From assembly GCF_016863495.1 (NCBI RefSeq), contig NZ_BOOZ01000004.1, positions 186,001 through 250,000 of the forward strand: DNA of 64,000 nucleotides. Direction: 5' to 3'. This DNA comes from Micromonospora andamanensis (lineage in GTDB: Bacteria; Actinomycetota; Actinomycetes; Mycobacteriales; Micromonosporaceae). Under the pieces are notes generated by a model. The model was not told the origin of the DNA, searched no databases, and worked only from the letters and a program-made list of their open reading frames with translations. The position numbers and the translations under genes are program-made. Positions 40,621 to 50,960 of the stretch are shown piece after piece (position 1 is the stretch's first letter; each line of letters begins with the position of its first letter).

Positions 40621-41168
40621 TAACCCGAGGGGCGGTCGAGGAACATCAGGAGGGCACGCTTGTCGGGCAGGTCCACGAACGGGCCGTCGACGAAGCCGGC
40701 CCGGCGCAGCCGGGCGATCGCCTTGTCGTTGCGGGCGTCAGGCTCCATCACCAGCCGCAGCCGGCGGGGGTCGGTGAAGACGAAGGCGACGAACTCGTCG
40801 AGCAGCGCGCCGGTGAAGCCCGGCTCGGCCCGCACCGGTGTGCCGATCAGCAGGTGACCGCCGTGGTCGCCGGGGCGTACCGGGTAGCACTCGCCGACCG
40901 GGTCGTGCTCCGGTTCGTAGGTCTGGAACAGCGCCACCGGCTCGCCGTCGCGCAGCGTGAGGTACGCGTGATGAGTGGACAGCGAGTCCACGTACCTGTA
41001 GATCTCGGCGACCCGGTCCCGGTCGGCGTCGCGCATGCCCCAGAACCGGGCCCGTTCCTGGCGTACCCAGGAGTGGATCACGTCGGCGTCGGTGTCGGGG
41101 TCGACAGGCCGGAAGGTGACCACCCCGAACCGGGGCAGGTGCCGCTCGTAGTGGTGCCGGTCAGTCAT
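40620..41168 (-). CDS. Siderophore hydroxylamine acyltransferase, GNAT (AlcB/DesC-like), second copy
   Basis: This 182-residue protein starts at ATG 41168, overlapping the acylase stop by 8 nt. VIHSWVRQERARFWGM matches the H-x-W-x...FW entry of AlcB/IucB-type enzymes. RLRLVMEPDARNDKAIARLR is the acyl-CoA-binding core, and GFVDGPFVDLPDKRALLMFL ends the fold. These enzymes acylate the N-hydroxy amine of siderophore precursors. It is paralogous to desC at 50325 in the same locus. It is last of the minus-strand iron operon. Confidence 0.85.
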   Translation of the reverse strand: MTDRHHYERHLPRFGVVTFRPVDPDTDADVIHSWVRQERARFWGMRDADRDRVAEIYRYVDSLSTHHAYLTLRDGEPVALFQTYEPEHDPVGECYPVRPGDHGGHLLIGTPVRAEPGFTGALLDEFVAFVFTDPRRLRLVMEPDARNDKAIARLRRAGFVDGPFVDLPDKRALLMFLDRPSG

Positions 41169-43200
41169 CGTGCTCCTCGGTCAGCCGGTCCCAGGCACAG
41201 GTCACCGTGATCAGGTCGCCGTCCACCCACAGCGGTAGCTGGTCGTCGCGGTGCGGCCCGGCCCCGGTTGCGCCGAGCGGCACCACCCAGCGGCTGTCCT
41301 CCCGCCGGGCCAGGTCCCACACGTAGCGGGCCGTCGGTCCGCGCAGGCACCTGTCGGTCACCCCGGGGACGCTTGAGGTGGCCAGCACGCAGTCGTGGTC
41401 ACCGGAGAGTTCCGGCCCCGGCGGCGCGGCCGGGTCGGGCAGTGCCCGCCACGGCAGGAGCCGGTGCCGCTCGCCCCAGCGACGGGTGTCGCCGGCGGCC
41501 ACCTCCGCCAGGGCCTCGCGCAGCAGGTCGGACCGGTCCAGGCCGGGCAGGTCCGCGTGCAGCAGCGGGGTCATCGCGTACCCGACCCGGGGCAGCAGGG
41601 CCAGCCAGGGCCGGAACACCTCCGGATGGGTGGGTGGTTCGGCCAGTGCCGCCAGCGCGGGGTGGTCGGCCAGCCGGCGGGTCACGGCGGCCCGCAGCTC
41701 GGCGAAGGCGGCGGCGTCGACGCTGTCGGCGGCCATCCGGCGGTCCCAGGCCAGCAGACGTTCCCGCAGCCCAGCCGCGGGTCCGTCGAGCCCGTCCAGC
41801 CCGGCGACCAGATCCAGCAGCGGCCCGGCGGCGGCAGAGTAGGTGTCGGTGTGCACCGTCGCCTGTTGGTCGGCGTGCCAGTCGGTGGCCCCGTCCAGCA
41901 GCTGCCGGATCCGGTCGGCCCGGTACGGCGGCGCGAACTCCACCCCGAGCCCGGCGGAGATGCCCCGGTCGTTCGCCATCACCGCCACCTGGTCGACAGG
42001 TGCCTTCGGCATCGGGTGCCAGCCCTGCCAGGCGTGGGCGGCCTCCCAGCCGGGGACCATCCGCAGTCCGTTGTCGGGGTGCCGGCGCGGCACCCGGCCG
42101 GCCACCCGGTGCAGCAGCCCGCCTGCGGTGTCGGCCGCGAGGACCACGTTCACCGGCTCGACCCAGCCGTCCAGCGCGTCGTCGACGTCGTCGACGCTGC
42201 GTGCCCGCAGCAGCGCCGGCAGGACGTTGAAGCCCAGCTCACCGAGGACGCGGGGCGGATAGCGCAGGCTGACCGTGACGGCCGGGTCGTCGTCCGGCCC
42301 ACCGGACACCAGCGGCCCCCGCTCGGTCTCGATCACCTCGACCTCGACCGGCTCGGCACCGGCCACCTCGACCGTCTCGACGTGCCGGTGGGCGGGCCGC
42401 CACCCGTCCGGCCCGTACGCCTCGACCCGGTCGCCCCGGCGGCGCAGCCGTTCGGCGTAACCGTCCTGGTAGTCGGCCATCGCGTTGGTGATCGCCCAGG
42501 CGACCTCACCGGCATGGCCGAAGTGCGGGATGCCCGGAACGCCGGGCACGGCGAAGCCGAACACGTCGTACTCCGGGCAGGCCAGGCGGATCTGCTGGTA
42601 GATGCCGGGCGCCTCGATGAACCGGTGCGGATCACCGGCGATCAGGGCACCGCCGGTGGCGGTGCGGTCGGCGGTGAGCAGCCAGCCGTTGCTGCCTGAG
42701 GTGACGTGGCTGTCGACGGCGAACAGACCGACCGCCTGCGGGCCGAGCCGACGAGCCACCTGGTCGCGCCAGAGTTTGGTGCCGAAGCCGGCGAAGAGCA
42801 CGTGGTGGCCGAGCCAGAGCGCGAGCGGCGTCCACGGTTGCCAGCGGCCCGGTCGCAGGCCGGTGGCGGCGAACTCCGGGGCCCGCGCCGCACCGGCGGC
42901 CAGCGTGGCGTTGACCCCGTCCACGTAGCTGCCCACCCACTGCGCGGTGGCCGGGTCGAGGGCGGCGTGGCAGCGTCGCGCGGTGTCGTCGAGCCGCGCC
43001 CGGCGGGCGAAGCTGTCCCAGGCCACCGCCTCGACGCCGAGGAACGCCGCGGAGGTGCCCTGGGACCGGTGCCGTTCCACCTCGAGCTGCCAGGCCCGGT
43101 CCAGGGCGGTGACCCGGCCCTGGGCGTGGGCGAGCGAGAGGTGGTCGTCGGCGCGCAGGTGCGGGATGCCGTAGCCGTCGCGGTAGCGGCGGGTGCTCAC
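41161..43200 (-). CDS. Penicillin-acylase-family N-terminal nucleophile hydrolase
   Basis: This 679-residue protein starts at GTG 43200, overlapping the ATPase stop by 4 nt. It lacks an obvious signal peptide. The alpha-chain region contains YGIPHLRADDHLSLAHAQG and DRAWQLEVERHRSQG. The autoproteolysis site TSGSNGWLLTADRTATGG supplies the catalytic Ser, with GDPHRFIEAPG and the later NVVLAADTAGG and RDLGIS-like (ANDRGISAGLG) parts of the beta chain. Homologues in actinobacterial desferrioxamine loci and PvdQ in pseudomonads process acylated siderophores. Here it would remove or exchange acyl groups. Cytoplasmic location is implied unless it is exported by another route. Confidence 0.85.
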   Translation of the reverse strand: MSTRRYRDGYGIPHLRADDHLSLAHAQGRVTALDRAWQLEVERHRSQGTSAAFLGVEAVAWDSFARRARLDDTARRCHAALDPATAQWVGSYVDGVNATLAAGAARAPEFAATGLRPGRWQPWTPLALWLGHHVLFAGFGTKLWRDQVARRLGPQAVGLFAVDSHVTSGSNGWLLTADRTATGGALIAGDPHRFIEAPGIYQQIRLACPEYDVFGFAVPGVPGIPHFGHAGEVAWAITNAMADYQDGYAERLRRRGDRVEAYGPDGWRPAHRHVETVEVAGAEPVEVEVIETERGPLVSGGPDDDPAVTVSLRYPPRVLGELGFNVLPALLRARSVDDVDDALDGWVEPVNVVLAADTAGGLLHRVAGRVPRRHPDNGLRMVPGWEAAHAWQGWHPMPKAPVDQVAVMANDRGISAGLGVEFAPPYRADRIRQLLDGATDWHADQQATVHTDTYSAAAGPLLDLVAGLDGLDGPAAGLRERLLAWDRRMAADSVDAAAFAELRAAVTRRLADHPALAALAEPPTHPEVFRPWLALLPRVGYAMTPLLHADLPGLDRSDLLREALAEVAAGDTRRWGERHRLLPWRALPDPAAPPGPELSGDHDCVLATSSVPGVTDRCLRGPTARYVWDLARREDSRWVVPLGATGAGPHRDDQLPLWVDGDLITVTCAWDRLTEEHDD

Positions 43201-44006
43201 CGCGCCACCGTACCGACTCGGGCGCGGGCCGCCGGCACCACGAGCGGAGTACCGGTCTCCGGGTCCTCGATGACCCGGCACGGCAGGCCGAACACCTCCT
43301 CGACCAGTTCGGCGGTGACGATCCGGCGTGGCTCGCCGGCCGCCACCACCCGCCCGTCGCGCATCGCGATCAGGTGGGTGGCGTAGCGGGCGGCGTGGTT
43401 GAGGTCGTGCAGCACCGCGACGAGCGTGCGGCCCTGCTCCTCGTGCAGGCGGGCACACAGGTCGAGGACCTCGATCTGGTGGGCGATGTCGAGGTAGGTG
43501 GTCGGTTCGTCAAGCAGCAGCAGGGGTGTCTGCTGGGCCAACGCCATGGCCAGCCAGACCCGCTGACGCTGGCCGCCGGAGAGTTCGTCCACCAGCCGGT
43601 CACCGAGGTCGTCGACCCCGGTGGCCGCCATCGACTCGGCGACGATCCGCTCGTCGTCGGGGGACCACTGCCGCAGCAGCCCCTGGTGCGGGTACCGGCC
43701 CCGGGCCACCAGCTCGGCCACCCCGATGCCGTCGGGAGCGGTCGGCGACTGGGGCAGCAGCCCGAGCGTCCGGGCCACGGCTCGGGCGGGCAGCCGACGG
43801 ATGTCGGCGCCGTCGAGCAGTACCGCCCCGACTGTCGGCTTCAGCAGTCGCGACAGCGCCCGCAGCAGGGTGGACTTGCCGCACGCGTTCGGGCCGATGA
43901 TGACCGTGAAGGAGCGGTCGGGCACGGCGACGGTCAGGTCCTCGGCGACGACCCGCCGGTCGTAGGCGAGACGTAGTCCGCTGCCACCCAGCCGGGAGGT
44001 CGACAT
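43197..44006 (-). CDS. Iron-siderophore ABC transporter ATP-binding protein (FepC-like)
   Basis: This 269-residue ATPase starts at ATG 44006. Walker A is GPNACGKSTLLRAL, followed by the Q-loop (LLPQSPTAP), the signature LSGGQRQRVWLAMAL, Walker B (LLLLDEPTTYLDI) and the H-loop (VLHDLNHAARY). It energises ferric siderophore import with the two FecCD permeases upstream and the lipoprotein encoded divergently at 46288. Confidence 0.93.
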   Translation of the reverse strand: MSTSRLGGSGLRLAYDRRVVAEDLTVAVPDRSFTVIIGPNACGKSTLLRALSRLLKPTVGAVLLDGADIRRLPARAVARTLGLLPQSPTAPDGIGVAELVARGRYPHQGLLRQWSPDDERIVAESMAATGVDDLGDRLVDELSGGQRQRVWLAMALAQQTPLLLLDEPTTYLDIAHQIEVLDLCARLHEEQGRTLVAVLHDLNHAARYATHLIAMRDGRVVAAGEPRRIVTAELVEEVFGLPCRVIEDPETGTPLVVPAARARVGTVAR

Positions 44007-44086
44007 GCTTGTTGCTCCGTTCTCGTTCGAGGGTGCCGCCGGCCGGCCGGCGGGGTCGTCGTCGGTCGGGCGACCTGTCGGTCTCG

Positions 44087-45109
44087 TCACAGCCGACCTG
44101 CCCGGCGCTCGGTGGCCAGCAGCCATACCAGGTAGCCGCCGCCGATCACGCCGGTCACCACGCCGACCGGGAGTTGGCCGGGGAGGGCTCGCAGCGCGAC
44201 CTGATCGGCGAGAACGGTGATCAGCGCGCCGATGACCGCCGCCGGCAGCAGGGTGACTCCCGGTGACCGGGTGAGCCGTCGGGCCAGGTGCGGGGCGGTG
44301 AGCGCGACGAACGGCACCGGGCCGGCGGCGGCCGCGGACAGGGCCACCAGCAGCACGGCCCCGGCGAGCAGCAGCATCCGGGTCCGCTGCACGCGCACGC
44401 CCAGCCCGCTGGCGGCGTCGTCGCCCAGCTCGGTCATCCGCAGCGCCGGAGCGCAGGCGAGCAGCGCCGGCATCAGCACCGCGAGGGCGGCCAGCAGCGG
44501 CACCGCGTCGGACCAGCCGCGACCGTCGAGGCTGCCGGTGAGCCAGAGCATCGCCCGGGAGGCGCTCATCAGCGGTACCCGGGTCATCAGGTAGCCGTTG
44601 ACGCCGGTGAGGATCGCCGACACACCGATGCCGACCAGCACCAGCCGGTAGCCGTGTACGCCGCGCCGCCACGCGATCAGGTAGATGAGCAGGCCGGTGA
44701 CAATGCCGCCGAGGGCCGCGGCGCCGGCGAGGACGGCGCTGCCACCGCCGACGGCGACCACGACGAGCGCACCGGTGGCCGAGCCCTGGGTGAAGCCGAG
44801 CACGTCCGGGCTGCCCAGCGGGTTGCGGACCAGTGACTGAAAGACCGCCCCGGCCAGGCCGAGCGCGGTGCCCACGGCCAGGCCGGTGGCCAGTCGGGGC
44901 AACCGCAACTGGGTGACGATGAACTCCTCGGCGGGGCTGCCGCCGCCGGTCAGCGTGCGGAGGACGTCGGTCGGCGACATCGGATACTCACCGTGTCCGA
45001 CGGCAAGCACGCCGACGGCGAGGGTGAGCAGCAGGCAGACCGTGCCGACGGCGAGGACGCGTGGCTGCAGCCGGACCGAGAGCCGGCCGGGAGTGCGGAT
45101 CACGATCAT
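44087..45109 (-). CDS. FecCD-family siderophore permease
   Basis: This 340-residue protein has about ten TM helices and overlaps the first permease as ATGA. RLPRLATGLAVGTALGLAGA, then FQSLVRNPLGSPDVLGFTQG and VPFVALTAPHLARRLTRSPG are the BtuC/FecCD landmarks, the last being the ATPase contact. It forms the translocation pore with its neighbour. Confidence 0.93.
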   Translation of the reverse strand: MIVIRTPGRLSVRLQPRVLAVGTVCLLLTLAVGVLAVGHGEYPMSPTDVLRTLTGGGSPAEEFIVTQLRLPRLATGLAVGTALGLAGAVFQSLVRNPLGSPDVLGFTQGSATGALVVVAVGGGSAVLAGAAALGGIVTGLLIYLIAWRRGVHGYRLVLVGIGVSAILTGVNGYLMTRVPLMSASRAMLWLTGSLDGRGWSDAVPLLAALAVLMPALLACAPALRMTELGDDAASGLGVRVQRTRMLLLAGAVLLVALSAAAAGPVPFVALTAPHLARRLTRSPGVTLLPAAVIGALITVLADQVALRALPGQLPVGVVTGVIGGGYLVWLLATERRAGRL

Positions 45110-46062
45110 GAGCGGGCCGTCCTCGTCCTGAGCACCAGGGCCAGGAACAGCGGGCCGCCGACCACCGCGGTGATCAGACCCACCTGGAGTTCGCCGGGGC
45201 GGCCGAGGACCCGGCCGAGCACGTCGGAGCCGAGCAGCAGCACCGGGGCGAGCAGCGCGCAGTAGGGCAGCAGCCAGCGCAGGTCGGGACCGGTGAGGGC
45301 GCGGACCAGGTGCGGCACGAGCAGCCCGACGAAGACGATCGGGCCGCAGGCGGCGGTGGCGGCCCCGCAGAGCAGCGTGATGGCGATGATCACAGCGGCC
45401 CGGGTCACGGCGGGGCGGGCACCCAGGGCCTGCGCCGCGTCGTCGCCGAGGGCGAGCGCGTTGAGCGGGCGGGCGGCGGCAAGCGCGACAACCAGCCCGA
45501 CGGCGATGAACGGCAGCACCCGCAGCACGGTGCCGGTGTCGGCACTGGCCAGTGACCCGACGGTCCAGAAGCGCAGCCGTTCCAGGCCGGCCGCGTCGAG
45601 CAGCATCACCGCGCTGACGTACGAGTACAGCGCCGCGTTGAGCGCCGCGCCGGCCAGGGCCAGCCGGGCCGGGGTGGCCGTACGCCCACCCCCGACGGCG
45701 TACACCCCGACGGTCACGACGGCGGCGCCGAGCAGGGCGAACCACACCTGGCCGGTGCCGCCACCGAGGCCGAACAGGGCGGTGGCGGTGGCGATTGCGG
45801 CGGCCGCCCCGGAATTGATGCCGAGCAGCCCGGGGTCGGCGAGCGGATTACGGGTCAGTGCCTGCATCGCCGCGCCGGCCACCCCGAGCGCGGCGCCGGC
45901 CACGAGCCCGAGCAGCGTACGGGGCAGCCGCAGCTCCCGCACCACCGCGTACTCGGCGGCGTCGCGGTCGGTCAGGGCGTGCCAGACCTCGCCGGGGGGG
46001 ATCGGCTTGGCGCCCACGGCCATGCTGAGCACCGCGACAGTGAGCAGGGTAAGCGCGGCCAT
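45106..46062 (-). CDS. FecCD-family siderophore permease
   Basis: This 318-residue protein starts with ATG 46062 directly at TM1 (MAALTLLTVAVLSMAVGAKP). RLPRTLLGLVAGAALGVAGA, then MQALTRNPLADPGLLGINSG and IVFVGLLVPHLVRALTGPDL are family landmarks. It is slightly short. The frame is open upstream for more than 40 codons without ATG, GTG or TTG, and the ATG lacks an RBS, so a non-canonical upstream start is possible. It is the first gene of the iron-uptake/acylase operon. Confidence 0.9.
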   Translation of the reverse strand: MAALTLLTVAVLSMAVGAKPIPPGEVWHALTDRDAAEYAVVRELRLPRTLLGLVAGAALGVAGAAMQALTRNPLADPGLLGINSGAAAAIATATALFGLGGGTGQVWFALLGAAVVTVGVYAVGGGRTATPARLALAGAALNAALYSYVSAVMLLDAAGLERLRFWTVGSLASADTGTVLRVLPFIAVGLVVALAAARPLNALALGDDAAQALGARPAVTRAAVIIAITLLCGAATAACGPIVFVGLLVPHLVRALTGPDLRWLLPYCALLAPVLLLGSDVLGRVLGRPGELQVGLITAVVGGPLFLALVLRTRTARS

Positions 46063-46227
46063 GAGGAGACCGCTGGCACGCAGGGCGGTACGGCGCTGCC
46101 GGGGTGGTGCGGTCGACCGGGTCGGCGTCTCACAGGGTGGCGACTCGATGACGGACAGTGTGAACTCCAGTGTGGTGCGAAACGCCGTCGGGACTTGACA
46201 GGAGTCGAGTCTAGGCAGGAAGTTAGG

Positions 46228-46246
46228 TTAGGTTAGCCTAACCCCC
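46228..46246. promoter_or_regulatory. Iron box (DtxR/IdeR/DmdR site)
   Basis: TTAGGTTAGCCTAACCCCC matches the 19-bp consensus TTAGGTTAGSCTAACCTAA at 16 positions and has a further TTAGG half just upstream (46223). It lies between the divergent permease and binding-protein genes, so one Fe-loaded DtxR-type repressor could control both arms. Confidence 0.85.
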
Positions 46247-46287
46247 GGCTGTCCATGGTCCGAGACCCTGATCGAAAGACGACACGA

Positions 46288-47316
46288 ATGTCTGAGCACC
46301 TCGCCCCCCGTCGCCTCTCCCGCCGGGGGCTGCTCGCCGTCGGCGGTGCCGCCGTGGCCGCCGCACTCGTCGGCTGTGGCCGTGACGACAACGCCGGAGC
46401 CAGCACCGATAACGCCTCCGGTCCCTGGTCGTTCACCGACGACCGCCCCGAGGAGGTCACCGCCGACGCCCGACCCGAGCGGATGGTCGCCTTCACCGGC
46501 TCCGCTGCGGCCCTGGTCGACTTCGGACTCAGCCGCGAGGTGGTAGGCGTGTTCGGCGAGACGAAGAAGGCCGACGGCAGCGTCGAGCCGCAGGCCGGCG
46601 ACCTGGACGTGGAGAGCGTGGAGATCCTCGGCAACGTCTGGGGCGAGTTCAGCGTCGAGAAGTACGCGGCCCTGCGTCCGGAGCTGCTGGTCACCCACAT
46701 GTACGACCCGGGCGCCTACTGGTACGTCCCGGACGAGAGCAAGGACAAGATCCTGCCGCTGGCACCGGTGGTGACCATCACCACCGCCCGGGTGCCGATG
46801 ACCAAGCCGATCGAGCGGTACGCCCAACTCGCCGAGTCCCTCGGCGCCGACCTGTCGGCACCGAAGGTCACCGACGCCAAGGCCCGGTTCGAGGCCGCCG
46901 CCGAGGCGGTGCGCCAGGCCGTCGCGGCCAACCCGGGCATCAAGGTGATGGCCGCCTCCGGCAGCCCCGACCTGTTCTACGTCTCCAACCCCAAGGTCAG
47001 CACCGACCTGATGTATTTCGCCGAACTCGGCGTCGACATCGTGGTGCCGACCAAGCTGGAAGCCGGCGACTACTTCGAGGCGCTCAGCTGGGAGAACACC
47101 GGCAAGTTCCCGGCTGACCTGATCCTGCTCGACAACCGCAGCACCGCCCTGCAACCCACCGACCTGGCCGCCAAGCCCACCTGGAAGCAACTGCCCGCCG
47201 TGCAGGCCGGGCAGGTCACCCCGTGGGACGCGGTGCCCCGCTTCTCGTACGCCGGCGCGGCTCCGCTGCTGGAGAACCTCGCCAAGGCGATCCAGGGAGC
47301 GAAGAAGCTCACCTGA
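46288..47316 (+). CDS. Ferric-siderophore binding lipoprotein (FecB/CdtB-like, Tat-type)
   Basis: This 342-residue protein starts at ATG 46288. A twin-arginine signal (RRLSRRGLLAVGG) ends in a lipobox (ALVGC). The mature part is a periplasmic-binding-protein class III fold: ERMVAFTGSAAALVDFGLSR, ALRPELLVTHMYDP and DLILLDNRSTALQPTDLAAK. It is tethered to the outer face of the membrane and hands ferrioxamine to the FecCD permeases encoded across the iron box. A hairpin and 145 bp separate it from desA. Confidence 0.92.
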   Translation: MSEHLAPRRLSRRGLLAVGGAAVAAALVGCGRDDNAGASTDNASGPWSFTDDRPEEVTADARPERMVAFTGSAAALVDFGLSREVVGVFGETKKADGSVEPQAGDLDVESVEILGNVWGEFSVEKYAALRPELLVTHMYDPGAYWYVPDESKDKILPLAPVVTITTARVPMTKPIERYAQLAESLGADLSAPKVTDAKARFEAAAEAVRQAVAANPGIKVMAASGSPDLFYVSNPKVSTDLMYFAELGVDIVVPTKLEAGDYFEALSWENTGKFPADLILLDNRSTALQPTDLAAKPTWKQLPAVQAGQVTPWDAVPRFSYAGAAPLLENLAKAIQGAKKLT

Positions 47317-47327
47317 CGTCGCCGGGT

Positions 47328-47356
47328 GGCCGGCCGCGGTCGACCACCGCGCCGGC
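47328..47356 (+). terminator. Hairpin between the binding-protein gene and desA
   Basis: GGCCGGCCGCGGT (47328-47340) pairs with ACCGCGCCGGCC (47345-47356) with one bulge and a 4-nt loop. There is no T-run. It may attenuate read-through from the binding-protein gene into desABCD. No iron box is seen in this gap. Confidence 0.45.
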
Positions 47357-47461
47357 CGCCCCGCCACCGCCCTCCCAGAACCGCAGTGCCCGCCGCCCAC
47401 CTGTCGTGCGGCGGGTTCCGGCTGCCCGAAAACCGAACCGCCGAGCGTGGAGGACACGTCC

Positions 47462-49012
47462 ATGACCCTGCCGGTGCACACCGCCGAGGCAACGCCGACC
47501 CACCCGCAGCCCAGGGCGACACCAGCCCGGGCGCACGTGCTCAGCGCCGAGACAGTCGAGCAGTACCGCCGCGCGGTGGCCGCCGGCACCGACCGGGTGG
47601 CCCGTCGGGTGGCCGAGGCGACCGGACCCTTCACCGGCGTACGGCCGGACGAACTCGCCCCGCAGGTGGAGGCGATCGACCTGGACCGGCCGCTGGGCGA
47701 CACCACCGCCGCGCTCGACGAACTGGAGGACGTCTACCTGCGCGACGCCGTCTGGTTCCATCACCCGCGCTACCTGGCCCACCTCAACTGCCCGGTGGTG
47801 ATCCCGGCGCTGCTCGGTGAGGCCGTCCTCAGCGCGGTGAACTCCTCGATGGACACCTGGGACCAGAGCGCCGGCGGCACTCTGATCGAACGTCGGCTCA
47901 TCGAGTGGACCGCCGACCGGATCGGCCTCGGCCCGGCCGCCGACGGGGTGTTCACCAGCGGCGGCACCCAGTCCAACCTGCACGCGCTGCTGCTGGCCCG
48001 AGAGGAGGCGCTGGCCGCCGCGACGCCCGCCGACCGGCGGATCATGCTGCCCCAGCTTCGGATCATCGCCTCGGCGGCAGGTCACTTCAGCGTGCAGAAG
48101 GCGGCCAAGCTGCTTGGCCTGGCACCGGACGCGGTGGTGGTGGTGGAGACCGGCCCCGACCGGCGGATGCGTCCCGGCGCGGTCCGGCACGAGATCGCCC
48201 GCTGCCGGCGGGCCGGCCTGACCGTCATGGCTGTGGTGGCCACCGCCGGCACCACCGACTTCGGCACCATCGACCCACTCGACGAGATCGCCGAGGTGTG
48301 CGCCACGGCCGGTGTGTGGCTGCACGTCGACGCCGCGTACGGCTGCGGGCTGCTGGTCTCGCCGACCCGCAGGCACCTGCTCGACGGCATCGAACGCGCC
48401 GACTCGGTCACCGTCGACTACCACAAGTCGTTCTTCCAGCCGGTCAGCTCCAGCGCGCTCGTGGTCCGCGACCGGCGGACCCTGCGGCACGCCACCTGGC
48501 ACGCCGACTACCTCAACCCGGCCCGGATGGTGGCCCAGCGCATCCCCAACCAGGTCGACAAGAGCCTGCAGACCACCCGCCGGTTCGACGCGCTCAAGCT
48601 CTGGCTGACCCTGCGGGTGATGGGGCCCGACGCCGTGGGTGAGCTCTTCGACGAGGTCTGCGACCGGGCCACCCAGGCGTGGCAGCTGGTCGCCGCCGAC
48701 CCGCGCTTCGAGGTGCTGACCCGCTCGCAGCTGAGCACCGTGGTGTTCCGCTGGCGACCCACCGGACCGGGCCGGGAACTGGCCGACGCGGCGAACCTGC
48801 GGGCCCGCGAGGCGCTGGCTGCCTCCGGTCTCGCCGTGGTCGCCGGCACCCGGGTCGACAGCCGGCAGTACCTCAAGTTCACAGTCCTCAACCCGGCCAC
48901 CACCGCCGACGACGTCGCCTACGTGCTGGATCTGATCGCCGAGCACGCCGGCCGGTACGTGCACGAACACGCGGGAACGGCCGCCGCCGACCTGACCTGC
49001 CCGGTCGGCTGA
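47462..49012 (+). CDS. desA: Lysine decarboxylase DesA (PLP-dependent)
   Basis: This 516-residue group II decarboxylase starts at ATG 47462 behind GGAGG. The PLP Lys is in [29 protein letters not shown] holds the ring-binding Asp, and [20 protein letters not shown] the phosphate-binding loop. It makes cadaverine from lysine, the first step to desferrioxamine. The order desA-desB-desC-desD is the classic one. Confidence 0.93.
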   Translation: MTLPVHTAEATPTHPQPRATPARAHVLSAETVEQYRRAVAAGTDRVARRVAEATGPFTGVRPDELAPQVEAIDLDRPLGDTTAALDELEDVYLRDAVWFHHPRYLAHLNCPVVIPALLGEAVLSAVNSSMDTWDQSAGGTLIERRLIEWTADRIGLGPAADGVFTSGGTQSNLHALLLAREEALAAATPADRRIMLPQLRIIASAAGHFSVQKAAKLLGLAPDAVVVVETGPDRRMRPGAVRHEIARCRRAGLTVMAVVATAGTTDFGTIDPLDEIAEVCATAGVWLHVDAAYGCGLLVSPTRRHLLDGIERADSVTVDYHKSFFQPVSSSALVVRDRRTLRHATWHADYLNPARMVAQRIPNQVDKSLQTTRRFDALKLWLTLRVMGPDAVGELFDEVCDRATQAWQLVAADPRFEVLTRSQLSTVVFRWRPTGPGRELADAANLRAREALAASGLAVVAGTRVDSRQYLKFTVLNPATTADDVAYVLDLIAEHAGRYVHEHAGTAAADLTCPVG

Positions 49013-49047
49013 CCATGCCACCCGCGAACCCGAGCCTGGAGGGCCGG

Positions 49048-50328
49048 ATGTCCAACCACGACTTCATCGGGATCGGCCTCGGCCCGTACAACCTCGGCCT
49101 GGCCTGCCTGACCGCCCCCATCGCCGACCTCGACGGCCTCTTCCTGGAGGCCCGTGACGACGTCTCCTGGCATCCCGGCATGCTGCTGGAGTCGTCCCGG
49201 TTGCAGACGCCGTTCCTGGCCGACCTGGTCACCCTCGCCGACCCCACCTCGCCGTTCTCCTTCCTCAGCTATCTCAAGGAGATCGGCCGGCTCTACCCCT
49301 TCTACATCCGGGAGAGCTTCTTCCCACTGCGGGTGGAGTACGACGCGTACTGCCGCTGGGCCGCCGCCAAGCTGCCCAACGTGCGGTTCGGGCACCAGGT
49401 CACCACCGTCGAGTACGACCCGGCCGACGAACGGTACGTGGTGACCGCCACCGTCGACGGCGACACCGTCACCCACCGGGCCCGGCACCTGGTGCTCGGC
49501 ACCGGCACCCCGCCCCACCTGCCGGACGCCTGCGCCGGCCTGACCTCCGACGCGGTGCACAACTCGCGGTACCTGGAACACCGGGACGCGTTGCGGGCCA
49601 AGCGGAGCATCACCATCGTCGGTAGTGGGCAGAGCGCCGCCGAGATCTACCACGACCTGCTCGGCGACATCGGCACCCACGGCTACCAGCTGAACTGGGT
49701 GACCCGCTCGCCTCGCTTCTTCCCGCTGGAGTACACAAAGCTCACCCTGGAGATGACCTCGCCGGACTACGTGGACTACTTCCGCGCGCTGCCAGAGCCC
49801 ACCCGGTACCGGCTGGAGGCCGAGCAGAAAGGGCTGTTCAAGGGGATCTCCGCCGACCTGGTCAACGACATCTACGACCTGCTCTACGCCTCAAGCGTCA
49901 ACGGCCCGGTGAACACCCGGCTGCTGACGAACACCGAGCTGACCGAGGTGACCCACGACGAGAGCACCGGCGTGCACACCCTCCGGCTGCGCCACGTCGA
50001 GCAGGAACGCGACTTCACAGTGGACACCGAGGGGCTGGTGCTGGCCACCGGGTACCGGTACGAGGTGCCGGCGTTCCTGGAGCCGATCCGGCACCTGCTG
50101 CGCTTCGACGACCACGGCCGGCTCGACGTCGCCCGCAACTACAGCGTGGACACCACAGGACGTGGCGTGTTCCTCCAGAACGGCGGCACCCACACGCACA
50201 GCATCACCTCGCCCGATCTCGGCATGGGCCCGTACCGCAACAGTTGGATCATCCGGGAGCTGCTCGGTCGCGAGCCGTACCCCATCGAGAAGTCGATCAC
50301 CTTCCAGGACTTCGGGGTGACCGGGTGA
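49048..50328 (+). CDS. desB: Cadaverine/lysine N-hydroxylase DesB
   Basis: This 426-residue flavin N-monooxygenase starts at ATG 49048 behind GGAGGG; ATG 49015 would add 11 residues. [20 protein letters not shown] is the FAD site, [19 protein letters not shown] the NADPH site and [17 protein letters not shown] the ATGY motif. It N-hydroxylates cadaverine with FAD, NADPH and O2. Confidence 0.94.
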   Translation: MSNHDFIGIGLGPYNLGLACLTAPIADLDGLFLEARDDVSWHPGMLLESSRLQTPFLADLVTLADPTSPFSFLSYLKEIGRLYPFYIRESFFPLRVEYDAYCRWAAAKLPNVRFGHQVTTVEYDPADERYVVTATVDGDTVTHRARHLVLGTGTPPHLPDACAGLTSDAVHNSRYLEHRDALRAKRSITIVGSGQSAAEIYHDLLGDIGTHGYQLNWVTRSPRFFPLEYTKLTLEMTSPDYVDYFRALPEPTRYRLEAEQKGLFKGISADLVNDIYDLLYASSVNGPVNTRLLTNTELTEVTHDESTGVHTLRLRHVEQERDFTVDTEGLVLATGYRYEVPAFLEPIRHLLRFDDHGRLDVARNYSVDTTGRGVFLQNGGTHTHSITSPDLGMGPYRNSWIIRELLGREPYPIEKSITFQDFGVTG

Positions 50329-50960
50329 GCCAGTTCGCGTACACCCGGCACGATCGGCGACTCGGCGAGTTCGCCCTGCGTACGCTCGACGTGGCTGCCG
50401 ACGCGCCGCTGCTGCACCGGTGGGTGGCCCATCCCAAGGCGGCGTTCTGGCTGATGCAGGACGCCGACGTCGACGCCGTGGCCGTCGAGTACCAGCGCAT
50501 CGCCGAGCATCCGCACCACGAGGCGTACCTCGGCCTGTGGCGCGGCGAGCCGGCGTTCCTGGCCGAACGGTACGACCCGGCACACGTCGAACTGGTGGGC
50601 CTGCACGACGCGCGGCCCGGTGACGTGGGGATGCACTTTCTCTGCGCGCCCACCGACACCCCTGTCGCCGGCTTCACCCGGGCCGTCATCACCACGGTGA
50701 TGGCCTGGCTCTTCGCCGACCCCGCCAGCGAGCGGGTGGTGGTCGAGCCGGACGTGCGCAACACCGCAGTGCACGCGCTCAACGCGGCTGTCGGCTTCGA
50801 GGTGATCGGACCGATCACCAAACCGGAGAAGACCGCCCTGCTGAGCATCTGCACCCGGCAGCGGTTCCTGGCCGCCACCGAACCCGGCACCGAACCCGCC
50901 ACCGATGCCGCCGTCGCGGCCGGCACCGAAGCGAAGGAGCATCACCTTGACCACTCGTGA
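50325..50960 (+). CDS. desC: Siderophore acyltransferase DesC (GNAT)
   Basis: This 211-residue enzyme starts at GTG 50325, overlapping desB as [24 protein letters not shown] is the family entry motif and [20 protein letters not shown] the CoA site. It acylates N-hydroxycadaverine with succinyl-, acetyl- or longer acyl-CoA. The tail is rich in Thr, Glu and Ala, and its last codons overlap the desD start. It is paralogous to the gene at 40620. Confidence 0.92.
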   Translation: MSQFAYTRHDRRLGEFALRTLDVAADAPLLHRWVAHPKAAFWLMQDADVDAVAVEYQRIAEHPHHEAYLGLWRGEPAFLAERYDPAHVELVGLHDARPGDVGMHFLCAPTDTPVAGFTRAVITTVMAWLFADPASERVVVEPDVRNTAVHALNAAVGFEVIGPITKPEKTALLSICTRQRFLAATEPGTEPATDAAVAAGTEAKEHHLDHS